A stretch of 64,000 nucleotides of DNA, from assembly GCA_017395685.1 (NCBI GenBank), contig JAFQOD010000013.1:1-64000 (forward strand), written 5' to 3'. This document shows positions 33,867-41,423 of this stretch, in pieces. Origin of the DNA: Clostridia bacterium. Lineage in GTDB: Bacteria > Bacillota > Clostridia > Christensenellales > Aristaeellaceae. The notes beneath the pieces were generated by a model. That model did not search any database. It saw only the letters and a program-made list of their open reading frames with translations, and was not told the DNA's origin. Numbering within the stretch: position 1 is the first letter of the stretch; each line of letters starts with the position of its first letter. The translations under genes and the position numbers were made by a program.

Positions 33867-34805
33867 TTATTCCACTCCTTGCAATTTTTTCAGCCCGATC
33901 AAGGCGGCGCCCACCGCATTATCCCCGGAAAATTCCGGCCTGCCAAAGTGAATCTGAAGCCCGGTGCGCCGCTTTTCATTGCGTTCCAGCAAAAGCTGCC
34001 GGAATAAATGGGAAGAGGCAACGCCGCCGGCCAGCAGCATTTCCCTGGCACCGGTCTGATCGGAAGCTGTCGTCAGCATCCGCAGCACGGTGCGGCACAG
34101 AATGCTGTATACCTCGGCGGCAATATCTTCTTTTTTCTCTCCTGATTGGATCATCCGCATCAATTGGGCCTCTGCGCCAGATAGATGGCAGTTGATCCCA
34201 TCCTTTTCAAAGCTGACGGGAATGCGGGCAGCGGATGCGCCTTTCCTGGCCATCTCTTCCAGATAAGGGCCGCTGGGAAAGGGGAGGGAAAGGGCCACGC
34301 CCACCCGGTCCACCAATTGCCCGGCATGCAGATCAACAGAAGTGCCAAGGGGAGAAATGCTGTCCCCGTCCATCAGCATTACATCGGTGGTGCCCCCGGA
34401 AAGATGCAATGCAACAAACCGGGAAGAAGCCAATCCGGTGCCCCAGGCAGCGGCGGCGATATGGCCCCGCTGATGGGTAGTTTCAAAAAAAGGCACCTTC
34501 AGCGCTGCCGCAATGGCCCTGCCGTGGGATGCGCCTACCTGAAAAACAGGCATATAGGAATCCTCCCCATCCCGTGGGGATACGGAGGCGCACACGCAAT
34601 CAATGGGCCCGGGGGCCTCTTTCAGCAGGGGAAGCAGCACATCAGAAAGCTGCCTTACATGCGCAAAAACGGCCTCGCTTTGGCGAAGGCCGCGTTCTCC
34701 CGCCGGGACGGGCAATAGCCGCCGCATCTGCCGGGGCGCTGTGGAATCATCGCACAGCGCCGCGGAAGTGGTGTAGCAGCTGGTATCCAGCCCCAGGGCC
34801 AGCAT
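33867..34805 (-). CDS. TsaD/Kae1-like paralogue (M22 family)
   Basis: The 312-residue protein has the ASKHA fold of TsaD: N-terminal GLDTSCYTTSAAL, SxSPRDGEDSYMPVFQVG, a metal-site-like HQRGHIAAA (TsaD has HHxxGH), LHLSGGTTDVML and a C-terminal FSGDNAVGAA with the conserved Asp. The first histidine of the TsaD motif is replaced by Thr (THQRGH), and several loops are shortened. This paralogue is known in Clostridia beside nusB and xseA; a true tsaD for tRNA t6A is presumably elsewhere. Its ATG overlaps the nusB stop (TGATG) with AAGGAG ten bases upstream. The function is uncertain. Confidence 0.8.
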   Translation of the reverse strand: MLALGLDTSCYTTSAALCDDSTAPRQMRRLLPVPAGERGLRQSEAVFAHVRQLSDVLLPLLKEAPGPIDCVCASVSPRDGEDSYMPVFQVGASHGRAIAAALKVPFFETTHQRGHIAAAAWGTGLASSRFVALHLSGGTTDVMLMDGDSISPLGTSVDLHAGQLVDRVGVALSLPFPSGPYLEEMARKGASAARIPVSFEKDGINCHLSGAEAQLMRMIQSGEKKEDIAAEVYSILCRTVLRMLTTASDQTGAREMLLAGGVASSHLFRQLLLERNEKRRTGLQIHFGRPEFSGDNAVGAALIGLKKLQGVE

Positions 34806-35221
34806 CAGGCATTTTCTCCTTTTTCGTCCCGGAGGGCCAGAACGGAGGAGAGCACACCGTTGACAAATTTCCCGGCGGTGGGGGCATCAAAGCGCTGGGC
34901 CAGGGTAACCGCTTCATTGATTACCACGGCATCGGGCAGTGTGCGATCAAAGCACAGCTCATACACGGCTACCCGCAGCACCGCCCGGTCTACCCGGGCG
35001 ATACGATCCAATGCCCAGCCTTTGAGGCATTTTTCAATCATTTCATCCAGTTCATCGGCGTTTTTCTCAACACCGGCGAGGATACCATCGATATATGCCT
35101 GGTCATCCTCTTCGGGCGTAAATTCAATCAGGCCGCGCAGCGTTTCTTCGCCGCCGTCCCCGCCCAGCATGTTTTCAAATACCATCTGCACGGCAGCTGC
35201 CCGTGCTGATTTTCGTGCCAT
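34805..35221 (-). CDS. nusB: Transcription antitermination factor NusB
   Basis: The 138-residue all-helical protein shows MARKSARAAAVQMVFE at the start, the conserved LDEMIEKCLKGWALDRIARV block, DRAVLRVAVYEL, and AVVINEAVTLAQRF followed by KFVNGVL. NusB binds boxA RNA with NusE (S10) in rRNA antitermination. AAGGGG precedes the ATG. It follows the Gls24-AmaP-DUF2273 trio and is translationally coupled to the TsaD paralogue. Confidence 0.96.
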   Translation of the reverse strand: MARKSARAAAVQMVFENMLGGDGGEETLRGLIEFTPEEDDQAYIDGILAGVEKNADELDEMIEKCLKGWALDRIARVDRAVLRVAVYELCFDRTLPDAVVINEAVTLAQRFDAPTAGKFVNGVLSSVLALRDEKGENA

Positions 35222-35254
35222 GGGATTCTACCCCTTATCCTTTGGTATATTGGT

Positions 35255-35593
35255 TTATTCCTGTTCCTGGGTTTCTTTCCCGGGTTCCTTATCAGCCTCC
35301 AGGCTTTCCCGGATGGCCCGTTCCAGTTCGGGATTCTTTTCCCGGTAGGGAATGGAATTCTTGGGCGGGAACAGCTTGTTGATGATTCCCTGGAACCACT
35401 TTTTCTTATCCTTTACGCCGCCAAGGAAGGCGCCCACCAACATCAATCCCAGAATCAGCAGGGTCTGCCAGAAGCCGACCAGCAGGAAAAGCACAGCCAG
35501 CACCATGGCGATCACGGCAAAGGAAATGGCGCATTCGGGAGTACCGATTCTGAACATATTGCGCATGAAGGTGGTGAATTTATTATCAGCCAA
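35255..35593 (-). CDS. DUF2273-like small membrane protein
   Basis: A TTG at 35593 preceded by AGGAGG at nine bases is the best start, giving 112 residues beginning (M)ADNKFTTFMRNMF; the frame is open further upstream but that part overlaps amaP. Two adjacent transmembrane helices (about residues 25-65) are followed by a charged tail rich in Glu and Lys. This matches DUF2273, which regularly sits beside AmaP and Asp23/Gls24 proteins in the Firmicutes envelope-stress locus. It overlaps amaP by eight bases. Confidence 0.8.
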   Translation of the reverse strand: MADNKFTTFMRNMFRIGTPECAISFAVIAMVLAVLFLLVGFWQTLLILGLMLVGAFLGGVKDKKKWFQGIINKLFPPKNSIPYREKNPELERAIRESLEADKEPGKETQEQE

Positions 35594-36461
35594 GGCTTCC
35601 TTCCTCCTTTTCCGGATTCTGTGCAGTGGAATCTTCCGCTTCATCTGCAGCGGGAGAAGAAACGTCCTGAGGGACATCGTCTTCAGCAGCCTCAGCAGCT
35701 GCAGCGGCGGTTTCTAATTCCTGAGAGGGTGCCGAAGGAATGGCTTCTTCCTGCAGGGGGAGGAATTCCTCCTGGGAAGGGGCTTCTTCTTCCTGGGGCT
35801 TGGGAGGCTCAGGAACGGTGGCAGCCTGATCGGCCTTGCAGAAAAGGCGGCGATGCAGGGGCATTTTCTTTTCCTTTTTGGATGTTTCAACGACCTCGGC
35901 GGCAGCGGCAGGGGCCTCAGCGGGCACCAGGTAGGGCGATAAGGAATCCCCCGTGCTTTCCCGGGTGCTTTCAACGCAGACCCTTACTTCCTTCACATCA
36001 ATTCCGGAGGAGGCAACCAGATACTGTTTGATCTGCTTTTGCAGGGAGGCAACCGCCAGAGGAATGGAAATATTGCTGGCCAGGGAAATGGAAAGATCCA
36101 CGGTGACCCCTTCCCTGCTGTGGCGGATCTGCATCCGATTGACATGAATCTCTTCATGCATATCGATGCATTTCTGCACCAGATTTTCGATGGCCGCCAC
36201 CGCAATACGCAGTTCGCCATTATCCGTATGCTGCACCACGAAAGCATAACGCTTCTGGGAGCAGCGCCTGAAAAAGGCGAACAGCAAAAAGCTTATGCAC
36301 AGGGCCAGGCAGCCAAAGACCAGGCTGAGCACCTGCCAGAGCGGGGCAGTCAGGGCATCGCCATTCAGACGGATGCCCAGAAATACCATCAGCGCCCCTG
36401 CAAAAAGGGCAACAAGCGCGCTGAAGAGGAGGATCAAACGATCCCACAATCTGATTCTCAT
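35586..36461 (-). CDS. amaP: Alkaline-shock membrane anchor protein AmaP-like
   Basis: The 291-residue protein has two N-terminal membrane helices (about residues 8-30 and 42-65). An AmaP/Gls24-like domain follows (ELRIAVAAIENLVQKCIDMH, then DLSISLASNISIPLAVASLQ and VKEVRVCVES). The last 110 residues are low-complexity, rich in Ala, Glu and Pro. AmaP tethers the Asp23 protein to the membrane in Staphylococcus. Here it lies between the Gls24 gene and DUF2273, the usual order. The acidic tail is longer than I expect for the family. Confidence 0.85.
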   Translation of the reverse strand: MRIRLWDRLILLFSALVALFAGALMVFLGIRLNGDALTAPLWQVLSLVFGCLALCISFLLFAFFRRCSQKRYAFVVQHTDNGELRIAVAAIENLVQKCIDMHEEIHVNRMQIRHSREGVTVDLSISLASNISIPLAVASLQKQIKQYLVASSGIDVKEVRVCVESTRESTGDSLSPYLVPAEAPAAAAEVVETSKKEKKMPLHRRLFCKADQAATVPEPPKPQEEEAPSQEEFLPLQEEAIPSAPSQELETAAAAAEAAEDDVPQDVSSPAADEAEDSTAQNPEKEEGSLG

Positions 36462-36490
36462 AGCGTATACTCCTTATTCAGGGAGAAAGC

Positions 36491-37264
36491 TCAGCTGCGT
36501 TTGCGGCCGCCGGGACGCTTTCCGCCTTTCTTGGCGGGGGCTTCCTCAGGGGCAGCCTGGGCAGCGGGAGCATCGCAGGCAGCTTCTTCTTCCGCGCAGC
36601 ACTCGGCCTTTTCGGCTTCACAGCATTCACATTCGGTTTTTTCAGCTTCGCAGCAGCAGGCCTCGGCCTTGGCTTCTTCGACGTCCCCTTCCAGTGCGGC
36701 TTCTTCGGAAAGCACCTGCTCATCAGCAATGGCATTTTCTTCGGCAGCGGCTTCTTCCGCCGCTTCATCCACGGGGATTTCTTCCGCCTTGGGCTCTTCT
36801 GCGGGCGATTCTGCCGCAGCGGGCTCAGCAGGGGTGAGAATGGGCTGCTTGGCGGCTTCGATGCTGCTCTGGGCGGCCTTCTTTTCCTTTTCGAAGCTGA
36901 CGCCCTGCACATGCACATCAACCCGGACAACATGCAGGCCGGTCAGGCTTTCCAGGGCCTTGCGCACATTTTCCTGCACATCGGTGGCAACCCGCTGGAT
37001 GGGTTTGCCGTATTCCACGATGATATACAGATCCACGGCTGCTTCCTGGCTGCCCACTTCCACCTTTACGCCGCGGGTGATATTGCGGTTGCGGCTGAGG
37101 ATTTCGCTGAAGCCGCCGCTGATGCACATGCCGGCAATGCCGTCCACTTCATTGGCAGCGACGCCGGCGATGGTGGCGATGACTTCATTGGCGTAGGTGA
37201 TGGTACCGCCGTTTTGCAAATCCACGTCTACCTTGACGGGGAGATTTTCCTTTTTCTGTGGCAT
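36491..37264 (-). CDS. Asp23/Gls24 envelope-stress protein with a Cys- and Glu-rich tail
   Basis: Residues about 1-130 of 257 are a complete Asp23/Gls24 domain (GTITYANEVIATIAGVAANE, GVKVEVGSQEAAVDLYIIVE, ALESLTGLHVVRVDVHVQGV). The rest is an Ala/Glu-rich low-complexity tail in which nine cysteines cluster within about 31 residues (CCC, C, CC, CC, C spaced by Glu, Ala and Lys). It ends in a basic GGKRPGGRKR stretch. A typical Gls24 protein ends soon after the domain, so the tail is extra. It might bind metal or respond to thiol stress; this is inference. It has a strong AAGGAGG site and its own promoter and heads a long operon. Confidence 0.87.
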   Translation of the reverse strand: MPQKKENLPVKVDVDLQNGGTITYANEVIATIAGVAANEVDGIAGMCISGGFSEILSRNRNITRGVKVEVGSQEAAVDLYIIVEYGKPIQRVATDVQENVRKALESLTGLHVVRVDVHVQGVSFEKEKKAAQSSIEAAKQPILTPAEPAAAESPAEEPKAEEIPVDEAAEEAAAEENAIADEQVLSEEAALEGDVEEAKAEACCCEAEKTECECCEAEKAECCAEEEAACDAPAAQAAPEEAPAKKGGKRPGGRKRS

Positions 37265-37293
37265 GCAAAAGCACCTCCTTACAGGTATACCTT

Positions 37294-37322
37294 AGTATAG
37301 CAGATTCTTGGCAATTTGGCAA
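37294..37322 (-). promoter_or_regulatory. Promoter of the gls24 operon
   Basis: On the minus strand: TTGCCA, 17 bases, TATACT (37299-37294), about 30 bases before the ATG. Confidence 0.75.
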
Positions 37323-37371
37323 CACTCCATGATCTGCTGCCATGCCTCTGCCGTATTTTATGCCATTTTCG

Positions 37372-38661
37372 TCAGGGAGATACCCGGTTGGGGCCGCGGA
37401 AGAGGAACATGACTTCCTTGATCGGGATGCCCAGCAGCAGCATGGTCAGCCGATCCACGCCCAGGCCGAAGCCGCCGTGGGGCGGGCAGCCGTAGCGGAA
37501 GAAATCCATATAGAATTTCACATCTTCGCCCAGGCCCTTTTCATCGGCCTGCGCCCGCAGCCGTTCATAGCGGTGCTCACGCTGGGCGCCGGTGGTGATT
37601 TCGGTGCCGCGCCAGATCAGGTCGTAGCCCAGAGGCATTCCGTTTTCATCCCGCATGTGATAGAAGGCGCGCTTTTCGGGGCCGTAATCGGTAACGAACA
37701 GGAATTCATGGCCGAATTTATCCATGGAAAGCTTGGCGCACAGATGCTCGGCTTCGGTGGTCAGATCGTTCTTTTCTTCTTCGGGGCAGGTGTAGCCGTA
37801 GCGCTCTTCCAGTTCCTTATAAACGTCGGCCAGCTTCATTTCGGGGAAGGGCAGGGCGGGCACGATCACTTCCAGGCCGAAGAGTTCCTTGATCTGCTCG
37901 CCGTACTTTTCCTTTACATTCTTCAGGGCGGCCTGCAGCAGCTCTGCTTCGATATCCATTACATCCCGGAAGGAGGTGATATAGCTCATTTCCAGATCGA
38001 AGCCGGTGAACTCGGTGGCATGCTTGTTGGTGAAGGATTTTTCGGCGCGGAATACCGGGCCCACTTCGAAGATGCGGTCAAAGCCGGAGGCCATGGCCAT
38101 CTGCTTGTAGAACTGGGGGCTCTGGGAGAGGTAAGCCTTGCGGTCGAAATACTTCAGTTCAAATACGTCGGAGCCGGATTCGCTGGCGGCGCCGATCAGC
38201 TTGGGGGTGTGGATTTCCATGAAGCCCTTATCCAGCAGGTATCCGCGCATGGCGGCAACCAGTTCGGTCTGGGCCTTGAAGATCAGGGTGTTGCGGTCAG
38301 AGCGAAGATCCACCCAGCGGTAATCCAGGCGGCTGTCGATGGCGGCGTCCTTGGAAATGGGAAGCGGCTCGGCAATGGAGAGGATTTCCATTTCTTCAGG
38401 CAGCATTTCCTTGCCGCCCAGCTTTACGTAGCTGTTTTCTACAATGGGGCCCACGCAGGTGACCACGGATTCCACGGTCAGCTGATCCACGATAGCGGCC
38501 AGTTCGGGATGCTTTTCCTTTTCGATGGTGACCTGGATGCGGCCGGTATGATCCCGGATGACCAGGAAGGCCATGGCGCGCTTGTTGCGCAGGTTTTCCA
38601 CAAAGCCCTGGATTTTGTTGTTTTCGCCAACAACTACATTCGCAATAAGATTTCTGTTCAT
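37372..38661 (-). CDS. aspS: Aspartyl-tRNA synthetase, archaeal type
   Basis: The 429-residue class II synthetase has an N-terminal OB-fold anticodon domain (GFVENLRNKRAMAFLVIRDH), motif 1 around FMEIHTPKL, motif 2 FEVGPVFRAE and motif 3 GGFGLGVDRLTMLLLG. Its length and lack of the bacterial GAD insertion mark it as the archaeal/eukaryotic type (AspRS2), found in some Clostridia. Such enzymes are often non-discriminating and also charge tRNA-Asn for the transamidation route; I cannot decide this from sequence. AGGGGAG precedes the ATG. It is the second gene after hisS and both are controlled by the T-box leader. Confidence 0.93.
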   Translation of the reverse strand: MNRNLIANVVVGENNKIQGFVENLRNKRAMAFLVIRDHTGRIQVTIEKEKHPELAAIVDQLTVESVVTCVGPIVENSYVKLGGKEMLPEEMEILSIAEPLPISKDAAIDSRLDYRWVDLRSDRNTLIFKAQTELVAAMRGYLLDKGFMEIHTPKLIGAASESGSDVFELKYFDRKAYLSQSPQFYKQMAMASGFDRIFEVGPVFRAEKSFTNKHATEFTGFDLEMSYITSFRDVMDIEAELLQAALKNVKEKYGEQIKELFGLEVIVPALPFPEMKLADVYKELEERYGYTCPEEEKNDLTTEAEHLCAKLSMDKFGHEFLFVTDYGPEKRAFYHMRDENGMPLGYDLIWRGTEITTGAQREHRYERLRAQADEKGLGEDVKFYMDFFRYGCPPHGGFGLGVDRLTMLLLGIPIKEVMFLFRGPNRVSP

Positions 38662-38677
38662 TGTATTTCTCCCCTCA

Positions 38678-39942
38678 TTATTCGGACAATTTTCCGATTT
38701 CTTCAGCGGCGGTATCCAGCGCCAGCTCTGTTTCTTCCTTGGTGGCCATATTCCGGAGCTTTACCACGCCCCGTTCATATTCATCGCCGCCCACCAGCGC
38801 AACATACTTTGCGCCGATCTTATCGGCAAATTTGAACTGGGCCTTTAAGGATCTTCCGGCCAGATCGCAATCAGCCTTCACGCCGTTTTTGCGAAGAGCC
38901 TGGCAGAAGGTGAAGGCGGGGGCGGCCATATCGGCGCCCAGATTGGCCACATACACATCGGTAACGCTGGGAGCGGCAGGCTCTGCCTGGGCATTTTTCA
39001 GCTCCATCAGGATGCGCTCGGTGCCGATGCCAAAGCCGGCGGCAGGGGTATCGGGGCCGCCCAGCTCCTTGACCAGGCCGTCATAACGACCGCCGCCGCA
39101 CAGGGCCAGGCCTTCCCGGCCGGACTGCATGATGATTTCAAACACGGTCTTGGTGTAATAATCCAGACCGCGGACGATGCGGCTGTCCACCTGGAAGGGA
39201 ATGCCCTGGGCGGAGAGCAGGGATTGCAGCCTTTCAAAATGGCTCTTGCATTCATCACACAGGCAATCGATGATGGCGGGGGCATCCTTTACGATTTCCT
39301 TGCATTTTTCTTCCTTGCAATCCAGAATGCGCAGGGGATTTTTTTCAAACCGTTCCCGGCAGGTTTCGCACATATTGGCAATCCGGTCCCCCAGATATTC
39401 TTTCAGCTTTTCATGATAGGTGGGCCGGCAGTTGGGGCAGCCGATGGAATTGATATGAACGGAAAGATTCTTCAGCCCCAGCTCAGTCAGCAGCGTCATC
39501 AGGCCGTTGATCAGTTCCGCTTCCACGGTGGGTTCCTTACCGCCGAAGCATTCCATGCCGAACTGATGATGTTCCCGCAGGCGCCCGGCCTGGGGCTTTT
39601 CATAGCGGAAGATGGGGGCATTGAGATAGAACATTTTGCAGGGCAGGGCCTCGTTATACAGCTTGCCCTCGATGAAGGCACGGACGGCGCCGGCGGTGCC
39701 CTCGGGCTTTAAGGTGATGGAGCGTTCCCCTTATCCAGGAAGGTATACATTTCCTTGGTGACGATGTCTGTGGTGCCGCCTACGCCCCTGAGGAAAAGCT
39801 CGGTATGTTCAAATACTGGGGTGCGCACTTCCCGATAGCCCCATTTGGCTGCCAGGGCACGCATCTTCCCTTCTACATATTGCCATAAGTAGGCGTCCTG
39901 GGGAAGCATATCCCTGGTACCCTTTGGTGCTTGCGTCAGCAT
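38678..39942 (-). pseudogene. hisS: Histidyl-tRNA synthetase, broken by a one-base frameshift
   Basis: Two frames together make a normal HisRS of about 421 residues. The first runs from the ATG at 39942 ([14 protein letters not shown], preceded by GGAGGG) through MYTFLDKG and then stops at 39709. The second resumes in the next frame just after this point ([20 protein letters not shown]) and continues to 38678. It has HisRS motifs IFRYEKPQAGRLREHHQFG, RIVRGLDYYTKTVFE, and CGGGRYDGLVKELGG. Adding one G to the run at 39727-39730 (CCCC on the plus strand) restores ...[14 protein letters not shown]. HisRS is essential, so a homopolymer read error or recoding is more likely than a true loss. Confidence 0.9.
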
Positions 39943-39955
39943 CCAATCCCTCCTT

Positions 39956-39988
39956 AAAAAAATACGCCCATGCCACATGCATGGGACG
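39956..39988 (-). terminator. T-box-controlled terminator
   Basis: On the minus strand CGTCCCATGC pairs with GCATGGGCG around ATGTG, then TATTTTTTT. It lies 14 bases before the hisS start and competes with the antiterminator formed by the T-box sequence. Confidence 0.88.
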
Positions 39989-40184
39989 AAGATTCCTTCG
40001 CGGTGCCACCCAGCTTGCGGATACAGGAAATCCGCCGCTTTTGCCCCTGATATCGCATGGGCTGCGCCTGCTTTCACAGGAAGGCTCGGGGGTGTCCCGA
40101 TCCCTTGTGCAGCGCAGGGCTTTCAGCCTGTGGCCCCGCTCTCTTTGCCTGCATGAAAGGGATCTCTTCCCGTCATGGCCTGTA
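39956..40184 (-). ncRNA. T-box riboswitch leader of hisS-aspS
   Basis: The minus strand carries the T-box core TGGGTGGCACCGCG (around 39999-40012) followed by a terminator hairpin, plus stem I landmarks GGAAGAGA, AGAGAGCGGG and GGCTGAAAGCC. The probable specifier is GAC (40096-40094) in the context GAC-ACC-CCCGAG, which is Asp. The tRNA-end-binding bulge reads UGGC, which pairs with a tRNA ending GCCA; this fits tRNA-Asp (G73) and not tRNA-His (C73). Uncharged tRNA should favour readthrough into hisS and aspS. T-box identity is sure; Asp specificity is a reasoned inference. Confidence 0.9.
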
Positions 40185-40190
40185 CAGTTT

Positions 40191-40219
40191 ATTATAAGAT
40201 GAAACGGCATCTGTGTCAA
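40191..40219 (-). promoter_or_regulatory. Consensus promoter of hisS-aspS
   Basis: On the minus strand: TTGACA (40219-40214), 17 bases, TATAAT (40196-40191); both hexamers are perfect. Confidence 0.92.
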
Positions 40220-40247
40220 CAAAAATACATCGGAAAAAGGAAAATCC

Positions 40248-40276
40248 TTGATTCAAAACAGGGAGAATGCTATAAT
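40248..40276 (+). promoter_or_regulatory. Promoter of dus
   Basis: TTGATT, 17 bases, TATAAT at 40271-40276. It is back to back with the hisS promoter. The 39943-40310 interval holds only this, the hisS promoter and the T-box leader. Confidence 0.85.
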
Positions 40277-40310
40277 CTCCAGGAGCACAGGAAAGGAGGG
40301 AAAAAACGGC

Positions 40311-41270
40311 ATGCGCATCTATTTCGCCCCGCTGGAGGGGATTACTGACGCTATCTTCCGGCAGTGTTATCAGGCCTGTTTTGGCGGCGTGGATAAATAT
40401 TTCATGCCCTTTGTCAGCCCCTCCCAGGCCCTTTCCTATACCGTGCGGGAGGAATTTGATATTTCTCCTGCCCAGAACAGGGGGCTTTCTGCAGTGCCCC
40501 AGATCCTGGCCAAGAACGCAGAATATTTCCTGGGCGCCGCCAGGGGATTCAGGGATCAGGGATATACGGAGGTCAATCTCAATCTGGGCTGCCCCTCCGG
40601 CACCGTTACCGGAAAGGGCAAGGGATCGGCCATGCTGAAGGATGCGGACGCCCTGCAGTATTTTCTGGACGCCCTCTATATCGCCCCGCCCCTGCCCATT
40701 TCCATCAAAACCCGCATCGGCTTTGATGATCCAGATGAATGGGAACGCTTGCTTCCCATCTTTGCCCGCTATCCCATCCATGAATTGATCCTCCATCCCC
40801 GCACCCGCAATCAGCAATATAAGGGAACGCCCTATCGGGAAATCTTCGGGAAAACGCTGAAAAGGATGCAGTGCCCGGTTATCTATAACGGGGATCTGTT
40901 CACTGCCTCCCATTGCAGGGAACTGATGGAGGAATACCCGGATACGCCGGGGATCATGCTGGGAAGGGGATTGCTTTCCAATCCTGCGCTGCTGAGAGAA
41001 TTAGAGGGGGGAAAGCCTCTGGAGAAGGAGGATCTTTTCCGGTTTCACGATCATCTTTTCCGGGCCTATCTGAAATACTGGCCGGAAGGGGCGGCGGTGG
41101 GGAAAATGCATATCTTCCTGAAATATTTCTGCCATTGCCTTCATATATCCAATCGTTGCCTGCGGGAGGCTATGAAGGCCAATCGCCCCCAGGAATATCA
41201 GGATGCGGCAGGGGAATTATTTGAAAGCGCCGTATTAAAGGAAAATCCCCGCTTTTCCTGGGGAGAATAA
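40311..41270 (+). CDS. dus: tRNA-dihydrouridine synthase
   Basis: The start at 40311 (MRIYFAPLEGITDAIFR) has GGAGGG upstream; a frame extension to 40248 covers the promoter. The 319-residue flavoenzyme shows the N-terminal PLEGITDA FMN motif, the NLNLGCPSGTVTGKGKG block with the catalytic Cys, SIKTRIGFD, LHPRTRNQQY and VIYNGDLF with GIMLGRGLLSNP. It reduces specific uridines in tRNA using NADPH. Which position is modified is not evident; the divergence from DusB suggests another of the paralogues common in Clostridia. Confidence 0.93.
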   Translation: MRIYFAPLEGITDAIFRQCYQACFGGVDKYFMPFVSPSQALSYTVREEFDISPAQNRGLSAVPQILAKNAEYFLGAARGFRDQGYTEVNLNLGCPSGTVTGKGKGSAMLKDADALQYFLDALYIAPPLPISIKTRIGFDDPDEWERLLPIFARYPIHELILHPRTRNQQYKGTPYREIFGKTLKRMQCPVIYNGDLFTASHCRELMEEYPDTPGIMLGRGLLSNPALLRELEGGKPLEKEDLFRFHDHLFRAYLKYWPEGAAVGKMHIFLKYFCHCLHISNRCLREAMKANRPQEYQDAAGELFESAVLKENPRFSWGE

Positions 41271-41279
41271 CGAAGCATC

Positions 41280-41307
41280 ATACCGCTCATTCCGGGCGGT
41301 ATTTTTT
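41280..41307 (+). terminator. Rho-independent terminator of dus
   Basis: ATACCGC pairs with GCGGTAT around a nine-base loop, then TTTTT. Confidence 0.85.
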
Positions 41308-41353
41308 GTTTTCAGGGACTTCAAAATGAGAACAAATTTTCTTATTTTACCTC

Positions 41354-41382
41354 TTGCATTTATCGAAGTGCCGCCGTATAAT
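41354..41382 (+). promoter_or_regulatory. Promoter of dinB
   Basis: TTGCAT, 17 bases, TATAAT; the LexA box begins five bases after the -10. Confidence 0.85.
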
Positions 41383-41386
41383 AGAT

Positions 41387-41406
41387 ATAAGAACAGATGT
41401 TCTTAT
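41387..41406. promoter_or_regulatory. LexA (DinR) SOS box
   Basis: ATAAGAACAGATGTTCTTAT has perfect 9-bp arms and contains GAAC-N4-GTTC, the core of the Gram-positive LexA site. It covers the predicted transcription start of dinB, so it should repress until DNA damage. Confidence 0.85.
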
Positions 41407-41423
41407 ATTATGGGAGGGCGGAT

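Noticed and set aside
40173-40913. Minus-strand frame overlapping the dus promoter and gene
   Set aside because: It crosses two strong divergent promoters and the hisS leader, has no recognisable motif, and lies opposite a clear Dus protein.
41330-41341. Second SOS box GAACAAATTTTC upstream of the dinB promoter
   Set aside because: One half-site is imperfect (TTTC instead of GTTC) and it lies before the -35; it could be an auxiliary site but cannot be supported on sequence alone.
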